A stretch of DNA of 64,000 nucleotides from Streptomyces sp. 35G-GA-8 (lineage in GTDB: Bacteria; Actinomycetota; Actinomycetes; Streptomycetales; Streptomycetaceae), in assembly GCF_023534745.1 (NCBI RefSeq), contig NZ_JAMHJQ010000005.1, positions 186,001-250,000 on the forward strand, in the 5' to 3' direction. The translations under genes and the position numbers were made by a program. Of this stretch, positions 1-8,045 are shown piece by piece. How positions within the stretch are numbered: the first letter of the stretch is position 1; every line of letters starts with the position of its first letter. Below the pieces are notes generated by a model. It was not told where the DNA came from. It saw only the letters and a list, made by a program, of their open reading frames with translations, and searched no databases.

Positions 1-1
1 A

Positions 2-205
2 GGCGAGTTGGCGCGTCTGCGCTCACCGATCGGTCTCGACCTCGGCGCTCGTACCCCCGAGGAGACCGCGCTGTCCATCGCGGCCGAGATCGTCGCGGCG
101 CGGCGGGGCGGGACAGGGGTTCCGCTGACCGGTTCGGGGACGCCCATTCACCGTGACGTGGAGGGTCGGGAGGCGGGCGGGATCCGCTCCCGAACCGCGG
201 CCTGA
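2..205 (+). CDS. XdhC/CoxF-family protein, C-terminal end (partial)
   Basis: The reading frame is open from the left edge and ends at a TGA at 203-205, so only the last 67 residues are visible and the gene begins outside the window. The stretch PIGLDLGARTPEE followed by ALSIAAEIVAARRGG is the characteristic end of the XdhC Rossmann-like domain. That family handles molybdenum-cofactor insertion or sulfuration for xanthine-dehydrogenase-type enzymes in the cytoplasm. A strong hairpin follows 20 bases after the stop, so this is the last gene of its transcript. The remaining tail is Gly/Arg-rich and unremarkable. The family call is fairly safe; which enzyme it serves cannot be said. Confidence 0.8.
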   Translation, partial: GELARLRSPIGLDLGARTPEETALSIAAEIVAARRGGTGVPLTGSGTPIHRDVEGREAGGIRSRTAA

Positions 206-225
206 ACCCGACCCGGCCCGCTCGT

Positions 226-261
226 ACGGCCCGCCGTCATGTTCCTCGGACGGCGGGCCGT
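226..261. terminator. Perfect 13-bp hairpin between convergent genes
   Basis: ACGGCCCGCCGTC at 226-238 and its exact reverse complement at 249-261 surround a 10-base loop. It lies between the end of the XdhC gene (+) and the end of the MarR gene (-), so it can serve both as a bidirectional terminator. There is no U-tract, as is common in Streptomyces. Confidence 0.7.
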
Positions 262-299
262 CCTGCTCCGAGGACGGCCGCCCAGTGGTCCGCTCGACT

Positions 300-755
300 T
301 CAGACGCGGGGCCAGGGCCTGCCGCCGAGGCGTTCGATGTCGGTGTTGAAGCGCTTCAAATAGGCGGCGAAGGCGGCGATGTCCTCCTCCGGCCAATCGG
401 CCATGACCCGGTCCAAGGAGCGGACGATGCCCTCTCGCTCCTCGTCGAGTACGCGCGCGCCCTCCGGCGTGATGCGGAACTTGCGGGCCATGCCGCCGTC
501 GGGGTCCGGGATGCGTTCCGCGAGTCCGGCGCGCACGGTCGCGGCCGTTTGCCGGTTCAGGGTGGAGGCGTCGAGCCCGAAGGCGTCGCTGAGTTCACCG
601 ATCGACATCGGCCCCTGCAAGCGGATACGGCTCAGCAGGATGTAGGCGCTGCGGTCCAGTACGGCGTCTTTGCGTCGTCCGCCTCTCTGGTTCAGGAACG
701 TGTGGCGGCTGAGCAGCATCTGCTCGTACTCGACCTCGTGCGTGGCCCCGACCAT
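300..755 (-). CDS. MarR-family transcriptional regulator
   Basis: This 151-residue protein has the length and plan of a MarR dimeric winged-helix repressor. Helical N-terminal residues are followed by a winged helix at about residues 45-105 (MSIGELSDAFGLDASTLNRQ is the recognition region; the wing holds GGMARKFRITPEG) and a C-terminal dimerisation helix. It is divergent from the MFS exporter at 919, with 163 bases between the starts. That is the classic arrangement in which MarR represses a neighbouring efflux pump until a ligand binds. A 7-bp inverted repeat (862-888) lies just in front of the transporter. The ligand is unknown. Confidence 0.9.
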   Translation of the reverse strand: MVGATHEVEYEQMLLSRHTFLNQRGGRRKDAVLDRSAYILLSRIRLQGPMSIGELSDAFGLDASTLNRQTAATVRAGLAERIPDPDGGMARKFRITPEGARVLDEEREGIVRSLDRVMADWPEEDIAAFAAYLKRFNTDIERLGGRPWPRV

Positions 756-861
756 GCGTCTGTCGCCTCCAGTCTCTCTCGCCCGTCATTGTCGCACCGC
801 GTCCGGACGACCCGCACTCCTCACCCGTATGAATCATGCACGTAAAGTGGCTGTTGCAGTC

Positions 862-888
862 AGTATGTACGATGCACAAGCACATACT
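862..888. promoter_or_regulatory. Possible MarR operator in front of the MFS gene
   Basis: AGTATGT at 862-868 is repeated inverted as ACATACT at 882-888 with a 13-base spacer, 30 bases before the MFS start. The region is clearly AT-richer than its surroundings. Position and symmetry fit a MarR or RNA polymerase target. The centre-to-centre distance is longer than in most MarR sites, so this is a suggestion only. Confidence 0.4.
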
Positions 889-918
889 TTCCGGCTGCAC
901 AGTCATAGGAGTCCCCTG

Positions 919-2376
919 ATGGACGCCCCACAGCACGCTTCCCGTTCGGGTGGCGTGGTCGCCACGCTTGCGCTCGCCGGCACCACGGCGGCGATCATGC
1001 AAACACTGGTCACACCGCTCATCGCGGAGCTGCCGCAGATTCTGAGCACCTCGCCCTCGAACGCCACCTGGGTGATCACGACCACCCTCCTCGTGGCGGC
1101 TGTCTGCGTCCCGGTCGTCGGCCGCCTGGGCGACCTGATCGGCAAGCGCCGTATGCTCCTCGCGTGCTCGGTGCCGCTGATCGCGGGCTCGGTGGTGTGC
1201 GCGCTCTCGTCCTCCGTCGTGCCGATGATCATCGGGCGCGGGCTGCAGGGCATGGGAATGGGCATGGTGCCGCTGGGAATCGCCCTGCTGCGCGATGTCG
1301 TTCCGGCGCAGAAGCTCAGCTCGTCCATCGCCCTGGTGAGCGCCTCCATGGGGATCGGCGGCGGCCTCGGTCTGCCGATCGCCGCGGCGGTCGCCCAGTA
1401 CGCGAACTGGCGGGTGCTCTTCTGGGGTTCCGCCGTACTGGCCACGGCGATCGCGGTGCTGATCTGGTTTCTGATCCCGAGCGTGCCCGCCGCCGCCAAG
1501 GGTCAGCGTTTCGACGCGCCCGGCGCGCTCGGCCTCGGGGCCGGTCTGGTCTGTCTGCTGCTCGCCATCTCCAAGGGAGCCGACTGGGGCTGGGGTTCGG
1601 GGACCACACTCGGTCTGTTCGCCGCCGCCGTCGTGCTCCTGATCGGCTGGGGCGCGTGGGAACTGCGTACGGCCGACCCGCTGGTCGACCTGCGCACCAC
1701 GGCCCGCCCCCGGGTGCTGCTCACCAACGTCGCCTCGATCTTCGTCGGTTTCGCGATGTACGCCGGCATGCTGGTGATGCCGCAGCTGCTGCAGTTCCCC
1801 GAGGCCACCGGCTACGGCCTGGGGCAGTCGATACTCGCGTCCGGCCTGTGGATGGCGCCCGGTGGCGTGATGATGATGATCGTCTCCCCGCTCGGCGGCA
1901 AGCTGACCAACGCCTACGGCCCGAAGGTCACCCTGCTCGGCGGAGCCCTGGTCATCGCCGCGGGCTACGGGCTGTCGCTCGCGCTGATGGGGTCCGCGTG
2001 GGGAATCATGCTGGCCATCATGGTGATCAACAGCGGTGTGGGACTCGCCTACGGCTCGATGCCGGCACTCATCATGAGCTCCGTGCCGCTCTCGGAGACC
2101 GCCGCCGCGAACAGCTTCAACACACTGATGCGCTCTCTGGGCACCTCCGTCGGCGCCGCCGTGATCGGTCTGGTGCTCTCCCAGATGACGACCAGCATCG
2201 CCGGCCGGAGCATCACATCCGAGGGCGGCTTCCGTACCGGCCTGCTGATCGGCTGTGGCATCGCCGTGGTCTCGGCCGCGATCGCGGCCGTCATTCCGGC
2301 CGTACGCAACGCCACGCCCGGCCCGGAGAAGGCCACTTCGGCCCCCGCGCCGGAGAAGTCCGCCGTCGAGGCGTAA
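919..2376 (+). CDS. MFS drug/H+ antiporter, DHA2-like
   Basis: This is a 485-residue integral membrane protein with the hydrophobic pattern of a 14-helix DHA2-type exporter. The cytoplasmic loop motif GRLGDLIGKRRML (motif A) follows the second helix, and a GRGLQGMGMGMVPLGIALLR stretch fits motif B. The ATG at 919 is chosen because an AGGAG lies 8 bases upstream and residues before it are not family-like. It would use the proton gradient to export small toxic molecules, probably under control of the divergent MarR protein. A long hairpin directly follows the gene. The substrate cannot be read from the sequence. Confidence 0.9.
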   Translation: MDAPQHASRSGGVVATLALAGTTAAIMQTLVTPLIAELPQILSTSPSNATWVITTTLLVAAVCVPVVGRLGDLIGKRRMLLACSVPLIAGSVVCALSSSVVPMIIGRGLQGMGMGMVPLGIALLRDVVPAQKLSSSIALVSASMGIGGGLGLPIAAAVAQYANWRVLFWGSAVLATAIAVLIWFLIPSVPAAAKGQRFDAPGALGLGAGLVCLLLAISKGADWGWGSGTTLGLFAAAVVLLIGWGAWELRTADPLVDLRTTARPRVLLTNVASIFVGFAMYAGMLVMPQLLQFPEATGYGLGQSILASGLWMAPGGVMMMIVSPLGGKLTNAYGPKVTLLGGALVIAAGYGLSLALMGSAWGIMLAIMVINSGVGLAYGSMPALIMSSVPLSETAAANSFNTLMRSLGTSVGAAVIGLVLSQMTTSIAGRSITSEGGFRTGLLIGCGIAVVSAAIAAVIPAVRNATPGPEKATSAPAPEKSAVEA

Positions 2377-2438
2377 CCGGGGCGAACGCATCCGGTACGC
2401 CGGCACGGACGAAGTGGCCGGGCCTCAACCGGCGTTGA

Positions 2439-2479
2439 GGGAGGGCGGACGCGGGCTGCGGCCCGCGCCCGCCCTTCCC
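2439..2479 (+). terminator. Long GC-rich hairpin after the MFS gene
   Basis: CGCGGGC-tgcg-GCCCGCG forms the top of a stem extended by GGGCGG/CCGCCC and GGGA/TCCC with one mismatch. It ends 28 bases before the putative -35 of the LacI operon, isolating the two transcription units. Confidence 0.75.
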
Positions 2480-2507
2480 CTATGAGATGCGTCACATTTA
2501 CTGTCTA

Positions 2508-2536
2508 TTGACGGTAAGGAAACGCGACAGCAATAT
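2508..2536 (+). promoter_or_regulatory. Putative promoter of the LacI-ABC-glycohydrolase operon
   Basis: TTGACG (2508-2513) is followed after 17 bases by CAATAT (2531-2536). Transcription would start inside the paired operator that begins at 2536, which is ideal for repression. The -10 match is weak, so the exact start is inferred. Confidence 0.5.
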
Positions 2537-2572
2537 CTGTAAACGTTTCCAGTCGCCGGAAACGTTTACAGA
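2536..2572. promoter_or_regulatory. Paired LacI-family operator
   Basis: TCTGTAAACGTTTCC (2536-2550) and its perfect inverted copy GGAAACGTTTACAGA (2558-2572) are separated by 7 bases. Each arm holds the palindrome AAACGTTT. TGTAAACGTTTCCA matches the cre-like TGWAARCGYTWNCW pattern typical of LacI/GalR regulators. Two LacI dimers could bind side by side. It lies 26 bases before the LacI start codon, so autoregulation of the whole downstream operon is expected. Confidence 0.85.
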
Positions 2573-2597
2573 GTCCGACTGCCGGGGGGTCAGAACG

Positions 2598-3644
2598 ATG
2601 CCGAGGGCACAGAGCGGCGGTCAGCCGACGATCGTGTCGATCGCCGAACGCGCCGAGGTCTCCATCGCTTCGGTCTCCCGGGTGCTCAACGGCCTCGGAG
2701 CCCGTCGGGACACCGTCGAGAGGGTGGAGCGGGCCGCGGCCGAGCTGGGCTATGTGCCCAACGCGGTGGCGCGCTCCCTCAAGGACGGCAGGACACGGCA
2801 GTTGACGTTCGCGATGCCCGACATCGGCAACCCGGTGTACGTCGCGATGGTCCGCGCCATCCAGTCCGTCACCAAGGCGGCCGGCTACCGGCTGCTGCTG
2901 CACTCCACCGACGCCGTGGTGGCCGACGAACTCGCCGTGCTGCGCAGCCTGGGCGACCGCACCAGCGACGGTCTCATCATCTGCCCGATCCGGATCACGG
3001 ACGAGCATGTCGAGGCGCTGCGCTCCGCGGCCGGACCGGTTGTCGTCATCGGTTCGCTCCCCGACGAGGTGCCCGTGGACAGCGTGCGCGCCGACTCCGT
3101 CGCCGGCGCCGCCCTGGCCGTGCGCCATCTGTACGAGACCGGCCGGCGCCGTATCGCCTTCGTCAACGGCCCTTCCGACACCGTGCCAGGGCGCAACCGG
3201 GACGAGGGGTTCCGCTCCGCCATGGCGGAGCACCGTCTCGTATACGACGACTCGCTCGTCGTGCACACCGACTTCGGCATCGAGTCGGGCGCCGAGGCCG
3301 CCGAGAAGCTGCTGGCCGACAGCGCCTTGCTGCCCGACGCCGTGTTCTGCGCCAATGACCAACTGGCGCTCGGCGTCGCCCGTGCCCTGCACTCCAGGGG
3401 CCTGCGCATCCCCGAGGACGTCGCCGTCGCGGGCATGGACGACAGCCTGCTCGCGCAGGCCGGCTGGCCCCCGCTGACCAGCGTCGACCTCGGCTCCACC
3501 GAGCGCGGCCGACACGCGGCCGAACTCCTTCTGGAACGCCTTCGCACCCCTGACGGCACGACACCCAGGGCCCCCCGCACCACCACTGCCCCTCCCCGCC
3601 TCGTCGTCCGCGCCTCCACCGCGCCGACGACAGCCACCAGCTAG
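2598..3644 (+). CDS. LacI-family repressor of the ABC/ADP-ribosylglycohydrolase operon
   Basis: This 348-residue LacI/GalR-type regulator has its HTH at about residues 12-32 (SIAERAEVSIASVSRVLNG), a hinge helix near VPNAVARSL, and a periplasmic-binding-protein-like effector domain to about 325. The start is the ATG at 2598, preceded by a G-rich ribosome site. Only 14 bases separate it from the first permease, so it is co-transcribed with the importer. The perfect paired operator in front of it implies autoregulation, relieved when the imported compound or a metabolite binds. The C-terminal 25 residues are Thr/Pro/Ala-rich and probably disordered. The effector is unknown. Confidence 0.93.
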   Translation: MPRAQSGGQPTIVSIAERAEVSIASVSRVLNGLGARRDTVERVERAAAELGYVPNAVARSLKDGRTRQLTFAMPDIGNPVYVAMVRAIQSVTKAAGYRLLLHSTDAVVADELAVLRSLGDRTSDGLIICPIRITDEHVEALRSAAGPVVVIGSLPDEVPVDSVRADSVAGAALAVRHLYETGRRRIAFVNGPSDTVPGRNRDEGFRSAMAEHRLVYDDSLVVHTDFGIESGAEAAEKLLADSALLPDAVFCANDQLALGVARALHSRGLRIPEDVAVAGMDDSLLAQAGWPPLTSVDLGSTERGRHAAELLLERLRTPDGTTPRAPRTTTAPPRLVVRASTAPTTATS

Positions 3645-3658
3645 AGGACGAGGTCCCC

Positions 3659-4618
3659 ATGAGTCTCACCGCCTCCCGGGCCAAGGCCGTCCCGGGCAGC
3701 CGCGGCAACCCACCGCCCCGCACCCCCGCCCAGCGCAGACAGGCCCTCGGCCTCGACCGGGGCGCCTGGTTCCTGCTCCTTCCCGCGCTGATCCCGATCC
3801 TGGTGCTCAGCGTGGGCCCGCTCCTGTACGGCGTCTCGCTCGCGTTCACCGACGCGCAGGCGGGACGCACGGCGGCCACACAGTTCATCGGACTGGACAA
3901 CCTTCTCGACCTGCGCCACGACTCGCTGTTCTGGGAGTCCTTCCGTATCGGTCTCGTCTGGGCGGTGTCCGTGACGGGGCTGCAATTCGTGCTGGCCATG
4001 GGCCTCGCGCTGCTGCTCAACCAGAATCTGCGCTTCCGCTGGCTGGCCCGGACGCTGGCGCTCGTACCGTGGGCGATGCCCGAGGTCGTCGTCGGCATCA
4101 TGTGGCGGCTCGTGTATCACTCCGACGCCGGTGTCCTGAACAAGACACTCACCCAGCTCGGCCTGCTCCACGAGAACGTGGACTGGCTCGCCGATCTCTC
4201 CTACGCGCTGCCCGCGGTCATCGCCGTCGGCGTGTGGGCGGGCATGCCGCAGACCACGGTCGTACTCCTGGCCGGTCTGCAGAACGTTCCGCACGAACTG
4301 CGTGAGGCCGCCCAGTTGGACGGCGCCGGGCTCTGGCGCCGCTTCACCACCGTCACCTGGCCCGCGCTCAAGCCGGTCATCCTCGCGATCACCTCCCTGA
4401 ACTTCATCTGGAACTTCAATTCCTTCGGCCTGGTGTACGTCCTCACACAGGGCGGACCGGGCGGGCAGACGCGGCTCCCGATGCTCTTCGCGTACGAAGA
4501 GGCCTTCAAATACGGGCAGTTCGGCTACGCGGCCGCCATGGGTCTGATCATGGTCGCCGTGATCGCGGTCCTGCTCGCCCTGTTCCTGCGCAAGAAGCTG
4601 AAGGAGGACGCGGCATGA
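3659..4618 (+). CDS. ABC sugar-type importer, permease 1 (MalF/UgpA-like)
   Basis: This 319-residue membrane protein has six predicted helices after a basic N-terminus rich in Arg and Pro. The ATPase-docking EAA loop is clear near residues 219-240 (EAAQLDGAGLWRRF). The conserved NFNSFGLVYVLTQGGP segment is typical of carbohydrate uptake family 1 permeases. It pairs with the next permease (4-base ATGA overlap) and the lipoprotein at 5478 to form an importer. No ATPase is encoded here, which is common in Streptomyces, where the shared ATPase MsiK energises many such systems. Confidence 0.93.
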   Translation: MSLTASRAKAVPGSRGNPPPRTPAQRRQALGLDRGAWFLLLPALIPILVLSVGPLLYGVSLAFTDAQAGRTAATQFIGLDNLLDLRHDSLFWESFRIGLVWAVSVTGLQFVLAMGLALLLNQNLRFRWLARTLALVPWAMPEVVVGIMWRLVYHSDAGVLNKTLTQLGLLHENVDWLADLSYALPAVIAVGVWAGMPQTTVVLLAGLQNVPHELREAAQLDGAGLWRRFTTVTWPALKPVILAITSLNFIWNFNSFGLVYVLTQGGPGGQTRLPMLFAYEEAFKYGQFGYAAAMGLIMVAVIAVLLALFLRKKLKEDAA

Positions 4619-5478
4619 GCGCGACGTCTGCCCCGCCCAAGGTCCGGGCCCTGCGCGCCGCGGGCCGCACCGGCCAGTACGTGGCACTGCTCGGCTTCCT
4701 GGTCTTCCTGGCCTTCCCGCTCCTCTGGCTGCTGTCCACGTCCTTCAAGTCGCCCCAGGAACTGGGCTCGATCAACCCGACGTGGCTGCCGGTCGACCCC
4801 GGTCTCGGCAACTACCGCGCCGCGTTCGAGGCGCAGCCACTGCTCCGCTCCGCGCTCAACAGCCTTCTCGTGGCGGTCAGCGCCTCGGTCATCTCGGTGT
4901 CGATCGCCGTCCCGGCCGCGTATGTGATGGTCCGCTACAGGACACGGGTCAGCCAGGCGGGCACGGTCTGGATCCTGGTGAGCCAGATGTTCCCGTTCGT
5001 GCTGGTGATCATCCCGCTGTTCCTGGTCCTGAAGAATCTGCACCTGATCAACAGCCTCGGCGGCCTGATCATCGTGTACGTCGTCTGGAATCTGCCCTTC
5101 TCCCTGTGGATGCTCCAGGGCTACGTCAAGTCCGTGCCGCGCTCGCTTGAGGAGGCCGCGGCGATGGACGGCGCGGGCCGGCTGCGCACGCTCGTCAGCG
5201 TGGTCCTGCCGCTGCTCGCGCCCGGCCTGGTGGCGACGCTGATGTTCTCCTTCGTCACCGCCTGGAACGAGTTCTTCTTCGCCCTCGTGCTCCTCAAGTC
5301 TCCGGAGAACCAGACGATGTCCGTGATCCTCACCCATTTCATCGGCGCCGAGGGCGTGGCGGACCTGGGCCCGCTGGCGGCGGCCTCGGTCCTCGCGACC
5401 CTCCCCAGCCTGCTCTTCTTCGCGCTGCTCCAGCGCCGGCTCGTGGGCGGCATGCTCAGCGGGGCGGTGAAGGGCTGA
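4615..5478 (+). CDS. ABC sugar-type importer, permease 2 (MalG/UgpE-like)
   Basis: This 287-residue permease has six helices and an EAA loop (EEAAAMDGAGRLRTLVSVVLP) at about residues 178-198. It follows permease 1 with an ATGA overlap and overlaps the binding-protein gene by one base (TGATG), so the three are translationally coupled. Like permease 1 it belongs to the MalFG-type family, which usually moves oligosaccharides, glycosides or polyols across the membrane. The attached hydrolases suggest a glycosidic substrate, but that is inference. Confidence 0.93.
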   Translation: MSATSAPPKVRALRAAGRTGQYVALLGFLVFLAFPLLWLLSTSFKSPQELGSINPTWLPVDPGLGNYRAAFEAQPLLRSALNSLLVAVSASVISVSIAVPAAYVMVRYRTRVSQAGTVWILVSQMFPFVLVIIPLFLVLKNLHLINSLGGLIIVYVVWNLPFSLWMLQGYVKSVPRSLEEAAAMDGAGRLRTLVSVVLPLLAPGLVATLMFSFVTAWNEFFFALVLLKSPENQTMSVILTHFIGAEGVADLGPLAAASVLATLPSLLFFALLQRRLVGGMLSGAVKG

Positions 5479-6797
5479 TGCGTATCCGTACGAAGCGGCT
5501 GAGCGCCTGCGCGGCCACGGCCCTCGCGCTGACCCTGGTCGCCGGATGCGGCGGCCCGGGGCCGGACTCCTCCGACGGCCGGATCACCCTTGAATTCCTC
5601 AGCCTGGCCTGGCAGAAGGAGTCCGTCGACGCCAACAAGGCGCTCGTGGAGCAGTGGAACGCGACGCACCCGGATGTCCAGGTCAGATACGTACAGGGCA
5701 GCTGGGACAACATCCACGACCAACTCCTCACCTCCTTCGAGGGCGGTGAGGCACCCGACATCATCCACGACGACGCCTCGGACCTCACGGACTTCGCGAA
5801 CGGCGGTTACCTCGCCGACCTCAGCGAGTATCTGCCGGCGTCACTGCGCGCGGACATCCCCGAGGCCGCGTGGGAGACCACGACCTACGGCACGGGGACA
5901 TACGGCGTCCCGTTCGTCCAGGAGCCACGCGTCCTCATCGCCAGTACGAAACTTCTCCGCCAGGCGGGGGTCCGTATCCCCACGGCCCGACAGCCCTGGA
6001 CCTGGGGCGAGTTCGAGGAGGTCAGCAAGAAGCTGACACGCGACAGGGACAACGACGGCACGACCGACCAGTACGGCGTGGCCTGGTCCATGAAGGAGCC
6101 GGTCGCCCAGTCCGTCAATCTGTCGCTGTCCACCGGTGGCAAGATCTTCTACAAGGACGCGGACGGCAAGAACGAGATCCGCTACGACGACGCCGACTCG
6201 TCCGTCGCACGGCTGATCGACCGACAGGTCAACGAGGACCGGACCGCGCCCAAGAACGGCCTCGGCATGTCGGGTTCGGACACCCTGCCCGGCTTCTTCG
6301 CCGGCCGCTACGCGATGCTTCCGCTCAACTTCTCCTTCCGCCAGCAGGTGCGGCAGCAGGCTCCCAAGGGGTTCGACTGGACGGTCCTGCCGATGCCCAC
6401 CGGCGCGGGGGAGCCCACCCAGGGCACGATCCCGCAGACCCTCTCGGTCGCCGAGGACAGCCCCCACAAGCGGGCGGCGGTCGACTTCATCGCCTTCCTC
6501 AACCGGCCCGAACACCAACTGCGGCTGGCGCGCGGCGACTGGCTGCTGCCCACGAGCACCCAGGCCCTGAAAGACCCGTCCCTCAACACCGACACCTATG
6601 GGTGGAGGACCGGCGCCACCATCGCGGCCGGTCTGCGCCCGTCCCCGGTGCTCGGGGTACGCGGCTACGCGGAGTGGAAGGACAAGATCGCCACCCCCGC
6701 CTACCAGGAGTACTACAACAACGCGTTCGGCATCGCGGAACTGCGCGAACGCCTGGCGGACGACGGAAATCGCATCCTCGACCGCTATCAGCGCTGA
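5478..6797 (+). CDS. Solute-binding lipoprotein of the ABC importer (family 1)
   Basis: This 439-residue protein starts with a basic, hydrophobic signal peptide and a lipobox ending LVAGC (Cys near residue 23), so it is lipidated and anchored outside the membrane. The remainder has the two-lobed family 1 extracellular solute-binding plan: LEFLSLAWQKESVDANKALVE at the start of lobe 1, a GEAPDIIHDDASDLTDFA segment, and AVDFIAFLNRPEHQ late. It captures substrate for the two upstream permeases. The gene ends 37 bases before the first ADP-ribosylglycohydrolase gene, so import and hydrolysis appear to be expressed together. Confidence 0.93.
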   Translation: MRIRTKRLSACAATALALTLVAGCGGPGPDSSDGRITLEFLSLAWQKESVDANKALVEQWNATHPDVQVRYVQGSWDNIHDQLLTSFEGGEAPDIIHDDASDLTDFANGGYLADLSEYLPASLRADIPEAAWETTTYGTGTYGVPFVQEPRVLIASTKLLRQAGVRIPTARQPWTWGEFEEVSKKLTRDRDNDGTTDQYGVAWSMKEPVAQSVNLSLSTGGKIFYKDADGKNEIRYDDADSSVARLIDRQVNEDRTAPKNGLGMSGSDTLPGFFAGRYAMLPLNFSFRQQVRQQAPKGFDWTVLPMPTGAGEPTQGTIPQTLSVAEDSPHKRAAVDFIAFLNRPEHQLRLARGDWLLPTSTQALKDPSLNTDTYGWRTGATIAAGLRPSPVLGVRGYAEWKDKIATPAYQEYYNNAFGIAELRERLADDGNRILDRYQR

Positions 6798-6834
6798 ACC
6801 CGAGCACAACCTCAGAAAAGAGCACGCACGCACC

Positions 6835-7947
6835 ATGAGTGTCAGCCTCGACTCCGATCCCGCGCCGCCGGCCGAGGGCGCACCGGATGCCCGCGGGCGC
6901 CGTACCGTCCCCCTCTCCCGGCCGGCGTCCGCCGCCGCGGTTCGGCTCCGGGACCGCGCCCGCGGCGCCCTGCTCGGCCTCGCGGTCGGCGACGCGCTCG
7001 GCGCGCCGGCCGAGAACATGAAGCCCTCCCAGATCCGTGAGCGCTGGGGCCGTATCCAGGGCTTCGTCGCCGACGACCCGGCCGGTACGGACGACACCGA
7101 GTACGCGATCTTCTCGGGTCTGCTGCTGGCCGACCACGGCTCCGCTCTCACCATGGCCCATGTCGAGGCGGCCTGGCACGAGGGGATCGCCGACCGCGAC
7201 GAAGGGGCGTTCAAGGGGGCCGGGTTCAGCGAGCGCGGCACCCTGGAGAATCTGCGCCGTGGCCTCGCCGCCCCGATCTCCGCTCAGCACAGGCACGCCT
7301 GGAGCGACGGTCTCGCCATGCGCGCCGCGCCCTTCGGGGTGTACGCGGCGGGGCGTCCGGCCGAGGCGGCCCGGCTGGTCGCGATCGACGGCACCGTGTC
7401 GCACGACGGCGAAGGCATCCTCGGCGGCCGGGCGGTGGCGGCGGGCGTCGCCGCGGCCATGGTCAGCCACACCCCGGACGCGGTCGTCCAGGCCGCGCTC
7501 TCCGTCGTACCGGACGACTCGTGGACGGCCCGCTCACTGCATCGCGCGGTGTCGGCGGCGGGGCGGGCGCGCCGCGACCCCGACAGTACGCAGTTGTCAC
7601 GGGAGCGCGGGGTGCGCAAGGCCGTCGTCATCGGGGGCTATCCATGGACGGATCTGGCGCCCGAGGCGGTGGGCCTGGCGTTCGGCGCGTTCGCGGTGGC
7701 CCGGGGCGACTTCCGCGAGTCGGTCCTGATCGCCGTCAACATGGGCCGCGACGCCGACACCACGGCAGCCGTGGCGGGCGCCCTCGCCGGCGCCCTGCGC
7801 GGCGAGTCCGCGATCCCCGCGGACTGGGCGGACACGATCGGTCCGGTACGCGGCAGCTGCCTCCCTTCCATGGCCGGACGGCACATCCTCGACATCGCGG
7901 ACCGGTTGACGCCCTCCGCACCGGACCGGCCGGGAACGACGGCGTGA
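6835..7947 (+). CDS. ADP-ribosylglycohydrolase-family protein 1
   Basis: This 370-residue member of the ARH/DraG fold (Pfam ADP_ribosyl_GH) starts at ATG 6835, with a poor ribosome site. After a disordered 35-residue head, the domain opens with GLAVGDALGAPAE. The first metal-site motif TDDTE is at residues 85-89 and the second, NMGRDADTTAA, near 302-312, so both acidic clusters of the binuclear Mg/Mn site are intact. Family members cleave ADP-ribose from arginine or other acceptors, and some act on small N- or O-glycosides. Following an importer, a small-molecule glycoside is the more likely substrate. It is the first of four tandem paralogues. Confidence 0.9.
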   Translation: MSVSLDSDPAPPAEGAPDARGRRTVPLSRPASAAAVRLRDRARGALLGLAVGDALGAPAENMKPSQIRERWGRIQGFVADDPAGTDDTEYAIFSGLLLADHGSALTMAHVEAAWHEGIADRDEGAFKGAGFSERGTLENLRRGLAAPISAQHRHAWSDGLAMRAAPFGVYAAGRPAEAARLVAIDGTVSHDGEGILGGRAVAAGVAAAMVSHTPDAVVQAALSVVPDDSWTARSLHRAVSAAGRARRDPDSTQLSRERGVRKAVVIGGYPWTDLAPEAVGLAFGAFAVARGDFRESVLIAVNMGRDADTTAAVAGALAGALRGESAIPADWADTIGPVRGSCLPSMAGRHILDIADRLTPSAPDRPGTTA

Positions 7948-8045
7948 CCAGGTCCTGTCCGGCCTGTCCGGTCGGTCCGCACGGATCCGGACGCCGGGAC
8001 ATCGCCGCCGTACCGCCCAGTACCACCGAAAGGCCCCTCGCTCTC

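Noticed and set aside
300-2438. Long open frames on the opposite strand of the MarR/MFS genes
   Set aside because: High-GC shadows of real genes: Arg/Gly/His-rich, no family features, no ribosome sites. The same applies to many other opposite-strand frames across the window.
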